From Apoda limacodes (Eukaryota; Arthropoda; Insecta; Lepidoptera; Limacodidae), in contig OX291558.1 of assembly GCA_946406115.1 (NCBI GenBank), forward strand, positions 18,840,205 through 18,904,204: DNA of 64,000 nt, given 5' to 3'. How positions within the stretch are numbered: the first letter of the stretch is position 1; each line of letters begins with the position of its first letter. This document shows, piece after piece, positions 37,901 through 48,595 of the stretch. Position numbers and translations under genes: made by a program. Under the pieces are notes generated by a model. It was not told the DNA's origin, did not search any database, and saw only the letters and a list, made by a program, of their open reading frames with translations.

Positions 37901-38295
37901 TATTTATTAAATTAACGAAGAATACAAACCCAAAAAAATAATTAAGTGGCGCCCCCAAAGAGAAATCCTGACAACGGACCTGAGGTTTGAAATTAAATTC
38001 AGAACTTACTTTTATGTTTAAAACGTGTAGGCAAGGCAGAAAACGTATAGTGCAAATCTAAATAATGATATCAGATCAAATATTTGCAGTTCATACGCAA
38101 TTGCTATGAAAACGCGATAGGAATGTGTTTTATTTCAGACACTATATGGTAGCGAGTAGGTACTATATTTATTTGCAATTTAGTACATGCATACATAATT
38201 GGGTCATTGTTAAATTTAGTGCAGGGTATTTTTTTTTTTTTTTTTTATACCACTAAGGTGGCAAACAAGCTTACGGTCCGCCTGATGATAAGTGG
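34931..38295. other. Non-coding stretch, probably intron
   Basis: If the 34.7-kb promoter serves the SERTA gene this is its first intron. No exon is recognised. A 7-bp hairpin CTGTCAC/GTGACAG lies at 36788-36808. A segment at 37370-37402 (GGGGTTCCG, then ACAGAACCCT) resembles ends of a common lepidopteran repeat. Confidence 0.35.
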
Positions 38296-38412
38296 TCACC
38301 GTAGCCTATGGACGCTTGCAACACCTGGGGTATCACTCGCGCGTCGCCGACCCTTCAAAAATCCAATAACTTCTTTCTTGAATAACCCCATACTGTAGTC
38401 CTTAGAGAAATA
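38240..38412 (-). pseudogene. CR1/Jockey-type LINE 3' end, C-terminal codons and tail
   Basis: On the minus strand, codons for SKDYSMGLFKKEVIGFLKGR run into ASDTPGVASVHRLR and a TGA at 38296-38298. They are followed by the family tail (TTATCATCAGGCGGACCGTA, GCTTGTTTGCCACC). The same C-terminus occurs at 46.3 kb and 63.7 kb. Almost all of the element is missing (5' truncation). Confidence 0.75.
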
Positions 38413-38822
38413 TTGATATTGTTGTTTCTATTGTATTAAAGCTACTTTGATGACTAAAAAATGATAATGAGATATGACGCTGGATATATTACGCTTAAAT
38501 ATATATTTTTTTCTGATTTTATAGTCTTGGGTATGCAAAATAGACAACTATGTTACTATTCCTTATCTCTCTGCTCTAATACTAAAAACAACCTCTCTGT
38601 TACTCATGATAGTAAAGTAGTGATATCAGGTCGGAAACATAGTTAAAGGTAACTGTAGTGGACATTGAAATATGTTTTTATTATTAATAAAGTAACATTA
38701 TTTTAAAAAAAAAACATAGTTTTATTCCGGGAGAGATTTTTTATATTACACCTTGATTACACCATGACAAGGAGGAAAATTTAACGTAAGACGTCACGTG
38801 TTTACGACCGTGTTTACACGAA

Positions 38823-38850
38823 CTTACCTACGTCAGGTGACGTAAGTAAG
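38823..38850. promoter_or_regulatory. Near-perfect palindrome with paired CRE half-sites
   Basis: CTTACCTACGTCA, a GG spacer, then TGACGTAAGTAAG: 13-bp arms with one mismatch. TGACGTAAG is a bZIP (CREB/ATF or C/EBP-like) site on both strands. Thirty bases upstream GACGTCACGTG (38790-38800) combines a CRE core with an E-box. It could be an intronic enhancer; function inferred from motif only. Confidence 0.45.
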
Positions 38851-39387
38851 TAATGTCCGGACATGAGTTCAACTGATGCAAAAAAAATGGTGCCAATAAT
38901 GCTCTCTTTGTTCTTTGGGAGGGACTTATTTTCTGTGCAGGCTGATAACGAGGAGATTAGGGTCTGGGCCACAGATTATAGTACCTAAGTATATGTCGCC
39001 TGGGGCCTATTTTGCAAAGGATTCTGCAAACTCTTCACGCCACAAAACCCTCTTTTCAATCAGTTTTCTGTTTCAACAAGAAGACTCGAATAGAAAGAGT
39101 CAGTTGACAACTCTCTACTTTGCACTTTGTTATTTAGAGAGCAGATTTGCAGAATCGTAGAATAGAATAACTCAGTTACCACGATTAACAAGATACTATC
39201 AATTAAACATATCTCGAATTCGAGATTATCTCTATCAGCACGAGAATCAGGCCCGTCTGTGACAATGGCTTCTTCAGAGCACAAGTGATCTCAAAAAGAT
39301 ATCAAATACAAAATTAAAAATATTACATTTTTAAAACAGATATTGTTGATTCTTGTCTTTAAAATATAAAATTTTGAAGTTAAAAAT

Positions 39388-39540
39388 TAAAAATGTATTA
39401 TTTTCAATTGTATACAATAAAATGTATAATTTTCAATTGCATTCAACAAAATGTAGCATATTAATGGTATTCAACGAAAAGTATAATTTTTAATTGCATA
39501 CAACAAAATGTATAATTTTTAACTGTATACAATTGTATAA
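39388..39540 (+). repeat. Diverged minisatellite, about five copies
   Basis: Repeated units of about 30-35 bp of the form AAAATGTATAATTTTCAATTG followed by (T/C)ATACAA(T/C). Copies near 39390, 39420, 39450, 39480 and 39505 are increasingly diverged. The array runs directly into a 5'-truncated SINE. Confidence 0.8.
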
Positions 39541-39695
39541 AATGTGATGAACATTTGTGTTTGTCTTAAGACTGGGTGTTTTATACGTATATGTATTTAT
39601 AAAAAAAAGTATATTATATATGTATTTTTATTCATTGTGTGATATCTAGTAGGCGGTAAGCCTATCTGTGTAATGCCCAAAAATATTCATTGTTT
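39541..39695 (+). mobile_element. 5'-truncated SINE
   Basis: Begins inside the SINE body (GTGATGAACATTTGTGTTTG, then TCTTAAGACTGGGTGTTTTA) and keeps the AT-rich middle and the CTGTGTAATGCCCAAAAATA tail. The tRNA-like head is absent; the minisatellite lies in its place. Confidence 0.75.
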
Positions 39696-42200
39696 ATTTT
39701 AAGTTAGATTAGCGCAGGTATAATTCAAAAAATGTAATGTCGGGAGCACGTTAAAAAGTTGATAACTATAACACCAAGTACTAAAGAAGTCAGCGACCCT
39801 TTATTATGGCAACACCGTCGTTTCCGTTTACCAACCTAATTTCATAGTCGTAAATATATCATGAGCGTAAATTCGGTTACAATATATGTTTCAATTTTAT
39901 TTTAAAAGATAGTAATAAATGAAATACGTTGCATTAAGTATCTAAGTAAAACAATTTATGATACCAAAAACCCAATGTTTTTCTATTCAATTCTAACATA
40001 CAAAATTTCGCTATTTTTAACAAGAATTAACATAGTTATTAGCACCTAATACTTATTTAGTGTTAGGTTAATCTTTTAAGTGTAGGCTTCTGTTGTATGA
40101 TTGGACCTATCTAGCCACTTAATATGAAGGTAAATATCAGGACGCCCTACATTATCTAAAAACAAAATTTGATCCAAATCGTTAGAGCCGTTCCCGAAAA
40201 ACAAATTCAGTTGTTGTAGTATGTACAAATTATATTAAGTAGTATTTCAAACCAGTTTAATTATTATTTAAATTTCTTTTTATTTTTTAATGTTTAAGGG
40301 TTATAAGTTGTAGGTAAATAAACTACCAAACAAATTTTGCCGAAACATTACACAAAACATTGTGTCAGTACACATTTTTGTCGTTTCTGTTGATGGTAAC
40401 AATGTTTTTGCTTTCCACGCTCGACGGAAAACATACATTAACAATAATTATTTCGTTCGTATATATGATCTATAGTAATCAAATCTCTTCTTTTTGTTGA
40501 TACCGAATCTACTAAATCTACTTTTTCTTAAATTGAAAATACGTCTTCTACGTTTGAAGTCAATATGATTTATGACAGTAAATGTTTTCAAAACCATTAA
40601 ACAACAATACCAAAGCATGAGACAAACACGTGCATTAAACAAAACATGTTTTGTGTAGATGTTTTTGTGTCTTGTTTCGGCGAAACACGAGCATGAGGCC
40701 CGGCTTAAGTAGTACATAATAGTTTATGTACAAATAATATAAGTAATACATGAACTACTGAACAAATAGTATTATACATAACTTGAATTGAGAAGACAAT
40801 CTCAAATAAGTAATTAATTTGATTTAAACTGTAGTAATTAAAAGATTAAGCAGCAAATAATTCCTGAATTCTTAGAATAAGACTGGTTTAGTGAACACGC
40901 TGTAAAGTTAATTTCACGCGAAGTGAAGTTAATTAAGCGAACTGAAAAAGAACAAAAATTTTTAAAGCACTACTTTGAAGTTGTAACATTTAAATTTTAT
41001 TTTATTTTTATTTCTTACTAGCTTTTGGTCCCCATCATATAGCTATGGCGACAGACAGTCCACGTGCAATTCGGTTATAGTAGATAAAAAGTTTATGTAA
41101 GCCTTAGTCGTTTTCCGTCTCTTCAACAATCTCTGTGCCATAAATGAGCACAATTAGTTGCAAATAAATTTCCATGTAAACAGACAAAAAATTTACAAAC
41201 TTTCACAAATTTATGTCGGTAGAATATTTATTACTGTTATAATTCTATCTGAAAATTAACAAGAATTGAAACTATTCACTTTTTTCACTTAATTTTGTTT
41301 TTTAATATTTAAATTTAAGTTATTTTATAGTATTTCAGTTCAATTAATTTATATTTAAATTTTTTTTTTAAAGTTTAACTCAAAAATTACGTCAGTGATA
41401 CGATTTGAGTAGGACCTTGACGCGTCCTTGACCTTGTGTGTGTGTGACGCTGCTGTTTTGTGTATTTCATTAAAACAATCAACAATTATCTTAATTGTCG
41501 CCTCAGCCGTTATATGGCCCTATTGTAGAAAAATGTCCTACCAGAGCGCTAAGCGCTCACCCATCCAATGGCTGACCACGTCTGACTCCGCTCAGCGTCG
41601 GATATCATTTCCGAAAAACGATTTTCTCTTTGGCCAAATTTGAGTCCCGAAACTGAATTTTAGTCAAACCAAGTAAAATTCTCTACCTAAGACCTAGTGC
41701 CAAGCTCAACACGTATTGTTTAACCATAAATGGTACATTATATACATAAGTACGTGGGATATCCTTCAGCTCGATTGACTGATGACCTCAAAAAGGCGGC
41801 TTGTAGCTGCTGGTATTCCAGGAGTAGACTAAAATAAGCTGTTTTAATAAGATATATACCTAGTAAATAAAGTCATGGCCATAGTTTCATTTAAGTATAG
41901 TATTTGTAAGTACCTATATCTACGTAACGTAATAGGTAATGCAATATTTCCAGTTACTTATCCCTCTCCAAACTTACTTACCTACAGATTGAAGTATATA
42001 ATGAAATATATCAATCTTCATGATTCAACCTTTAAATATACAAGATATAGTGAATAATTTAAATATATAATTTTGTTCACACTTATATTCTTTCTCAATA
42101 TTTCGCTCTTTTCTGTCGCTGTTATTTTTTTTACTTCTACAATTGTGACTTAGATTATAGTCAACACTAGTCAAATGTATTAAATTATGTACAGTCATTT
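39696..42200. other. Non-coding stretch
   Basis: Nothing coding recognised. Positions 40339-40681 are bracketed by GCCGAAACA and its complement TGTTTCGGC, with similar ACACAAAACAT words inside each end, possibly an old MITE. A Helitron-like CTAG end is possible at 41018-41021. A 7-bp palindrome GAGCGCT-A-AGCGCTC lies at 41544-41558. Confidence 0.35.
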
Positions 42201-42502
42201 TCTTACTTATATTATAAATGTGAAAGTTTGGATGTTAGTGCGGTTGTAACGAACTCAATCTCGGTTCAGCCACTAGACGAATCGGGATACAAATTGGCAC
42301 ACAATCATATAGGTTAGGTCCTGGAATAGGACATAGGCCACTTTTTATCCCGAAAAATTCAAAAGTTCCCGCGGGAATAACTATAACCGAGCTTAAACGA
42401 ACAATAGCTACAACTATACATGTATATATAGCTTGTTATGGTAAACTTCATTTCTCGACGATAACCGAATTTAGGGCGGGCGAAACCGCTGGCAAAATCT
42501 AG
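42201..42502 (+). mobile_element. Short non-autonomous Helitron
   Basis: Begins TCTTACTTATATTATAAATG and ends GCGGGCGAAACCGCTGGCAA AATCTAG, followed by T. The 302-bp body matches the 31.03-kb copy: GGGATACAAATTGGCACACA, AGGTTAGGTCCTGGAATAGG, GTTCCCGCGGGAATAACTAT. Confidence 0.8.
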
Positions 42503-43852
42503 TAACATAATAATTATCACTTTATTGGATTAACTAAATATAGTATAATTTTTATATAGTTACATATTTTGCGCTCAAATAAATGTTTTTGTTTCAAAAA
42601 AATCGGCTTAAATTTTTCAGCAACATTCGTACAGTTAGTCTAGACATAGAGATTAAGCTACCTACTAACCACATTAAACCTAAAAAATACCATTAACACA
42701 CTGTTGAAGCAATTTGGTACGCTAACATAGATTTCACAACACTTTGCAGCAAGTAGGTATAAAATAGCAAGGCTAAGTTTTGTTTCTTTTCCTAACTGGA
42801 GTATCAAATGCGCCTACGCTCGATAAATCTATCACCCTAAATTTGACGACACCTACCCACCTTTTATAATCGGCCGTATTATATCTATTATTATTATACA
42901 TAATGTGATTCAATAGTTAAAGTTTTGTTTTAAAACAGTAGTTTCTTATTCTTTTTTTAATTTATGCAATTTAAGAGAAGCTTGGACAAGGTTATTTATT
43001 GACAACACTGTCTGATTTTAGTATTTTAATAAAAATAAAAAAGTTGTTTTTTTTTCTTATATTTATTGTTTTGATTTTCTTCACCTAGTTTACAGGACTA
43101 AGAAACAAATTTTAATATTCAGATAATATAAACGATTGTAAATCCGTGAATATATCTTTAGATGTTGTCTGCAGTCGTAGCCTACAACCATCAACCCACG
43201 GTAACCTATGACGAGTATAGAAGTAGTTTTTATTTTGACTTGACCACAAGCTTAACTGTGAAAGTTGCAGCATATATAATCTGAGATATATTGCTGTAAA
43301 TATTCTTTAGCCTGAAATATAAGAAATTCAATCGTGAAGTTACTTCTAGTACTTGAGTATTAGCTCAATTTTATAAAAAAGGCAATTTCAAAAACTCGTA
43401 AGCACTCATTTAAAATCTTCCCATCATCTAGCTTCAAGTTGAAAAATTTTTGAATTTTAACCGCATGTAATATAAATCCGAAAAAAATAAGTATATATTT
43501 ATTATTTGATTTCCGATTTTACGCTAAGTTGTCCCATAATTTAAAATACATTTTTGTCATAGAAAAATGAACTCTATTTCAGATCAACGTTGTCGATTTC
43601 AGCTCTGCGCCTTTAAAGCAAATACACAACACATACTTTCATTCTATATTCAATATAAACACAACTCTGACACAGTTTTATAGCAAGTTTACCCATGAAT
43701 AGATTTGTTACCATCTAAAAAATTTGAACACATAGATACATGTAGGTACATGTATAATAAGGTTTGTGTACACGATACCCTAGTTTCTGGAACAGAGACT
43801 TAATCCATATCCTTATATATAAATATATATATACATATATATATATATGTAT
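42503..43852. other. AT-rich non-coding stretch
   Basis: No gene recognised. A long AT/TATA-rich tract at 43793-43862 borders the next Helitron copy. Confidence 0.35.
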
Positions 43853-44086
43853 ATAAATATTATAAATGCAAAAGTAATTATGTCTGCCTGTTACCTCTTT
43901 ACGCTTGACCTGCTGTACCGATTAAGATAAAATTTGGCATGGTGATAGTTTGAGTCCCGAAAAAAAAGGCTACTTGAAAACGTCAAGTGTAAGTCGGTTT
44001 TTTTTTCTATAATAAAATTGAGGAGTTGCCGTTGAAATCAACCGTTAACCGAAGTTAGGGCGGGTTGAACCGCGGGCAAAAGCAAG
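43853..44086 (+). mobile_element. Degraded short Helitron
   Basis: Keeps the AATATTATAAATGCAAAAG start region, ACCTGCTGTACCGATTAAG, and the 3' half GTTAGGGCGGGTTGAACCGC GGGCAAAAGCAAG. The terminal CTAG is mutated to CAAG. The 5' boundary is blurred by the AT tract. Confidence 0.62.
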
Positions 44087-44388
44087 TTCTATATAAATGT
44101 ATGACAGATACTTATAACAAGTATCTATCTATAGGTTTATTAATACCTACAATGTTTTTGTTGAGACAATAAACAGTATTTATATACAAACCGGTATAAA
44201 GATCGCGCATTTGACGAATTTATGATGATGTTATGTATATGTATATATACCTAAATAAATATATATTTATAAATGTTCATAGCTAAATTTTTTTCTGGCC
44301 TTGATACTAGCTGAAATGTAAAGGTTTTTATGATTTATCATTTATTTAATATCGCAATTTAAGGAACAACAACTTATTTTATAGAAAA

Positions 44389-44480
44389 CTAGCTGTGCCC
44401 GCGACTTCGTTCGCGTGATCTTAATTGATTTTCACAGGTTAGAAATGTTAAGTAAACTTCAAAACAACGTTAATTTATCT
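44389..44480 (-). mobile_element. Helitron 3'-end fragment, reverse strand
   Basis: The minus-strand end reads CACGCGAACGAAGTCGCGGG then CACAGCTAG, nearly the same terminal sequence as the 1.1-kb Helitron at 7.9 kb. No matching 5' end was found, so the right limit is approximate and the copy is probably truncated. Confidence 0.6.
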
Positions 44481-46269
44481 AAGCTCAAGATAATTTAAAA
44501 AAATCATCTATCCTATTCGTATGTACATAACTAATCACGTTTGTTACAGTGTATGTATATGCATGTAATTCAAATGTCCCAAGAGCAAATTTTTTTTTTC
44601 CTGAATAATATTTTTCTATTTACTACGAGTATAATATTAATTATTAAAAAGCACAAAATATGAGCGAAATTTGAAAGAGCAGAACGGTCATTTCGATCGT
44701 GATTGTGACGTCAGAGTCTGCAACAGCAAACACCAGGTGCACTTCTTATAGTATTCTTATACTTAGGTACAACACAGAGCTTATTCTTAGGTAATGTGGG
44801 GGTTCGTCAGCCGGGATTTAGCTTCGGCCGCTCGCTTGACTTAGAGTAGAGGCTTAGGCGATCGGGATGTAAATTAAATTCTTTAATAACTTTGCAAGCC
44901 GTGTGGTTACTTTATTTGTTAAAGAACATATCATTCAATAATATCCTACCTTGCCTCGATTGTGGCAAGCTGAATTAGAAGGTTCTATCTTTTGCCTTTG
45001 CGGACCCCTTAAAATATTTTCTAGAAGATTTTGAATGACATTCTAATTTTAAACTACATCGAATCTTGAAAGGACAAACATAGACATAGTCCATTGCTTT
45101 TATCTATCTTAATTCTATGCACAGATAATAGAATTCTATTACTACTTCCATGCACACCACAGTACAATACAGAATTTATACTAAGTTACAATACAGTACT
45201 TATTAACTAGTTTTCAGTCGTCTCTTTATGATTTTTTTATAACAATTACAAAATTATAAGTAGGTATATTTTTTTTTATCAGTTATATTGTTTTATGGCT
45301 AAAATTCACAAAAAGTGCGACACAATGGCGGCAAACCTGATATTTTAAATGTTTATTTTAATTTATACCAAATATTGCTGTTTTCTTTAGCAATTTATTT
45401 TTTATCGTTATTTAGCAATCTTGGCATATAATTAATAATTATTTCCGATCTTCAGCGCAAGTTATTGAAAATAATCTACGGCTAGGTTTATTATCGCTTA
45501 ACAAACACGAAAAAGTTGTAAAAGATTGTAGTCAGTTCACCTCATTTGATAAGTCGTAAGTATTTCAACAAAAAGTCCCTTATAAGTTTTGTGCATGTTA
45601 GAAAGAGAAGCTATGCTCGAAGCGTGCAAGCGAGACAAAGAGAAGAAAGTGCAGGTAGCCTCGGAGCGAGCGAGGCAAAGAGTAGGCGAGATTTATTAGA
45701 TTGTAACTGGGGGGTCGCTTACACCCGAGGCAATGTCGTCAAACGTCTGTTCTTTTTCTAAAAAAGAGCTGTTGACCCTATTACACATTATTATTAGGAC
45801 ATCACCAACGTCGACTTTGGTATTATCACATATTAATATTGTGATATTATCAACAAAGTCAAAGAGTTTGAGTCTAAAACCAATAAATATGTCTATTAGG
45901 GTAAATTGGTTAATACTGTAAATCACATTATTAAAATAGTGATACAAATCCTTACCCGCTTCAGTTTCCGAATATAAAAAATCAAACTAATTCGTTTTTT
46001 TGGAGTTAGTATTAAGAATATAGTTTAAATTGTTTGTTCAAAGGCATACAAGTACGTATTTGACCCTGACATTTAAAGAATAAATCCTGCCTGTGATATT
46101 ATGAAATCAACTATATCATGTGTGAGAAGAGATACATTTATGAATGAATGCAAGTTAAAAATGATTTTACACGGCAAAATATCGTCTAAAAATTCAATGA
46201 ATTCAGTATCTTTCTGGATTTGCGTAAATCTTTTATTTATGGGGTTTTTCTGTGTAAAATGTTATAAAT
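44481..46269. other. Non-coding stretch with unassigned repeat debris
   Basis: Several repeat-like pieces but no gene: a GC-rich patch at 44805-44860 (GGGGGTTCGTCAGCCGGGAT), and a short open run at about 45431-45552 ending TAA (contains NNLRLGLLSLNKHEKV) that may be transposon debris. The AAAGAG/GAGCGAGGCAAAGAG words lie at 45600-45690. None could be assigned. Confidence 0.35.
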
Positions 46270-46277
46270 TTATTAGA

Positions 46278-46400
46278 CTCTTAAAGGGTCGACAACGCGT
46301 GAGTGATGCTCCTGGTGTTGCAAGCGTCCATAGGCTGCGGTGACAAATTATCAACACGTGGGCCGCTAGCTTGTTTGCCACCTTACTGATATAAAAAAAT
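46278..46400 (+). pseudogene. CR1/Jockey-type LINE 3' end
   Basis: Plus-strand codons LLKGRQRVSDAPGVASVHRL end in TGA at 46341-46343. They are followed by a diverged family tail that ends GCTTGTTTGCCACCTTACTG ATATAAA. Same family as the copies at 38.3 and 63.7 kb, heavily 5'-truncated. Confidence 0.72.
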
Positions 46401-47308
46401 AAATATGTTGTACAATCATGTTTAAATGCTCTAGTTTTATACAAACAAACAAATAAGAGTCTCAACACGGAATCAGAAAAGAATTTTCCTAACTATAACT
46501 ATATATTTCACAACATCTACCAAATCCATTAACTATTTAAAACAAAACTGTCGTAATTTTATAGCAAAAAGATAAAAATGTAACTCAAATTAAATGTTTC
46601 GCACAAAATGTTTGTGAAATTAAAGCAAATCGAAAATAGATTTTATTTAAAACTTGTCTACTCGAATATCTTTCTACTTCCAAGTTCCAAAAAATCATTT
46701 CTTGTGGCAATAATAAAGGCTAAAAGAGGACATTGTTGAGTTTTCAAAGGATCCCCGGTATTCAGAGATTCTTGATCTTCTGTTTCAAATCAGGTCGCTC
46801 CATAGTTACAGTGTCATTCAATTTACAATTTCTTTTCGAGTTCTCTTTTATTTGGATGATATGACGTCCCGTTCGTACGACCTTCTTATATCTGACAATG
46901 TATTAGTTCGTGATGATAATAAACTGATTGCTATAAGTAACTCTGTGACGAATACAATATTAATTTTAACATCTTGATTGTTATCTGTGTTGTAGAAGAA
47001 TATTAAGGTGAAAGTTGCGGACGTGTTATACAAGCTATGAAATTAAGACTGCTTTTGTTTGAGAAAATGAAATTGTGTCACATCTTTAAATCAGATATGG
47101 ATTTATTTATATGATAGTTATATTTTGTGCTCTTCAAAGTAAAGAAAATCGAATGTTGAATTATTTAATTTAACTATTATATACTTTGATTGGTCTTAAA
47201 ATTAATAAAAAAATTTGGAAAGTTTTACGCCTTCCATCAAGTGGCTAATGTATGATTTATTCGTAAAATGACCAGTAAGCTGGCTGCATTAAAAAAATGT
47301 TTATGATA
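46401..47308. other. Non-coding stretch
   Basis: AT-rich. No exon or repeat recognised. Confidence 0.35.
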
Positions 47309-47430
47309 TATTGACATAGAGATCAGATTACTCAAATCATGTAGCGAGTGTTTAGTAGATTTAGTTTACTTTTACCAAGCAAAACTTTTTACGTAATTAT
47401 CTAACGTCTAATGCTAATGTTGTTTCTGGT
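47309..47430 (+). repeat. Upstream copy of a duplicated intron block
   Basis: About 120 bp aligned base for base, apart from one small gap, with 48471-48594, offset 1162 bp. Shared words include TATTGACATAGA, CAGATTACTCAA, GCGAGTGTTT and TAGATTTAGTTTACTTTTAC, then ACGTAATTATC and CTAATG. In this copy the splice-acceptor end is lost: TTGTTTCTGGTCC replaces TTGTTTGTTACAG. Confidence 0.88.
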
Positions 47431-47699
47431 CCAATACTGTCACAGTATTAATATAGTAATATTAATACTTTGCTTCAGTAGTGGTAATATAGGTATGTTA
47501 AATTATAAACTTGTATTGAAACAAATCTTAGAATGCTCTTCAATTAATTAATTTGTCCTTAAAACTGGCTGTAATATCTTCTACTTAATCCTTTTTAATC
47601 CATAAATTTGTTTAAAATCATCTGCTTTTATAAAATTGATTTTCAGGGTATCTTAGCGTTTGTCAGATGTCGGATATTGACTTATATGGTGGTTTTTTC

Positions 47700-47950
47700 C
47701 CCGTTTGCAATTTTTCCTCATGAATATAATAGGCCATGAGTCCATGACTAGCTGGCGATGCCGATATCGTCTAAAATGACGGCTCGTGCTACGTCACCCG
47801 TTTCCTCTCTACCGCCCGCACGTACGTAGCCGTACTCAAATGACGCAATTGGCTTTTTCAATGTCTTATCTACAGCGAGGTATGTTGTCATTCGTCGAGT
47901 GATCGTCGCGGTGCGCACACGCCACGGTCGTTGCGAATTAATTTTGTTCC
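47700..47950 (+). promoter_or_regulatory. CpG-rich block, possible alternative promoter
   Basis: GC-rich segments ACCGCCCGCACGTACGTAGC and GATCGTCGCGGTGCGCACAC lie 0.65-0.9 kb before the coding exon. A CTTATCTACAG|CGAG|GTATGT run at 47866-47884 looks like an acceptor and donor around a 4-base remnant and is probably chance. A short-intron isoform starting here would reach the coding exon quickly. There is no TATA box I trust. Role inferred. Confidence 0.35.
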
Positions 47951-48470
47951 ATTTGTGTTTCTTTTTACTTTTTCATCATCAAGGACGAAGTGACGGATTG
48001 TACATTTACATTGTGCTTGTGTTTTGAACTCGTAACATTCAAGGAGATATTTAAATTTAAATCTGATCTAAGTGCATTGTTGACTATGTTTGTGTCAGGA
48101 TATTTCTTCCTTTCTCCTGACTTTTCTTCCAGGTGGGTTTGATTATCAATATTTGTATCCAGTCTTTTTTTTGGCATTTTTGAGAATGGTCTTTGTTTTG
48201 TTGAATCTATTGCGAACGAACATATGGTTAGATGTAACAATTTCTGCTTAGTTAATAAAAGTTATAAAACCTGCTTGGCGACCGCTCAAGCGTTATTTAT
48301 TACATTGTTCTTCAACATCACACTTGCTTTGTTCCTTATTGTTTTCTACGATTACTGGTTCTTGGCCGTTTCATTATTTTCTTTATGTATTATAATTACT
48401 ATCTTGAACTCAAATTATTAAAACAGTATGTTTGCTGTTATACGTTTATATTACAATTATTGTTGTTGTC

Positions 48471-48594
48471 TATTGACATAGAAACCAGATTACTCAAGAC
48501 GTGTGGCGAGTGTTTGGTAGATTTAGTTTACTTTTACTTGACATTTTTTTACGTAATTATCAAGCGCCTAATGCGAATGTGTTGTTTGTTACAG
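48471..48594 (+). repeat. Downstream copy of the duplicated intron block, ending at the splice acceptor
   Basis: The 124 bp immediately before the coding exon match 47309-47430 at roughly four bases in five. This copy ends in GTTGTTTGTTACAG, a good pyrimidine-rich 3' splice site whose AG is at 48593-48594. Confidence 0.88.
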
Positions 48595-48595
48595 A

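Noticed and set aside
45431..45552. Short plus-strand open run containing NNLRLGLLSLNKHEKV
   Set aside because: It looks protein-like but is only about 40 codons, lacks identifiable motifs and has no splice sites I trust; noted as debris.
47866..47884. Micro-exon CTACAG|CGAG|GTATGT
   Set aside because: Both splice-like sites are good by eye, but a 4-base exon with no other support is far more likely chance.
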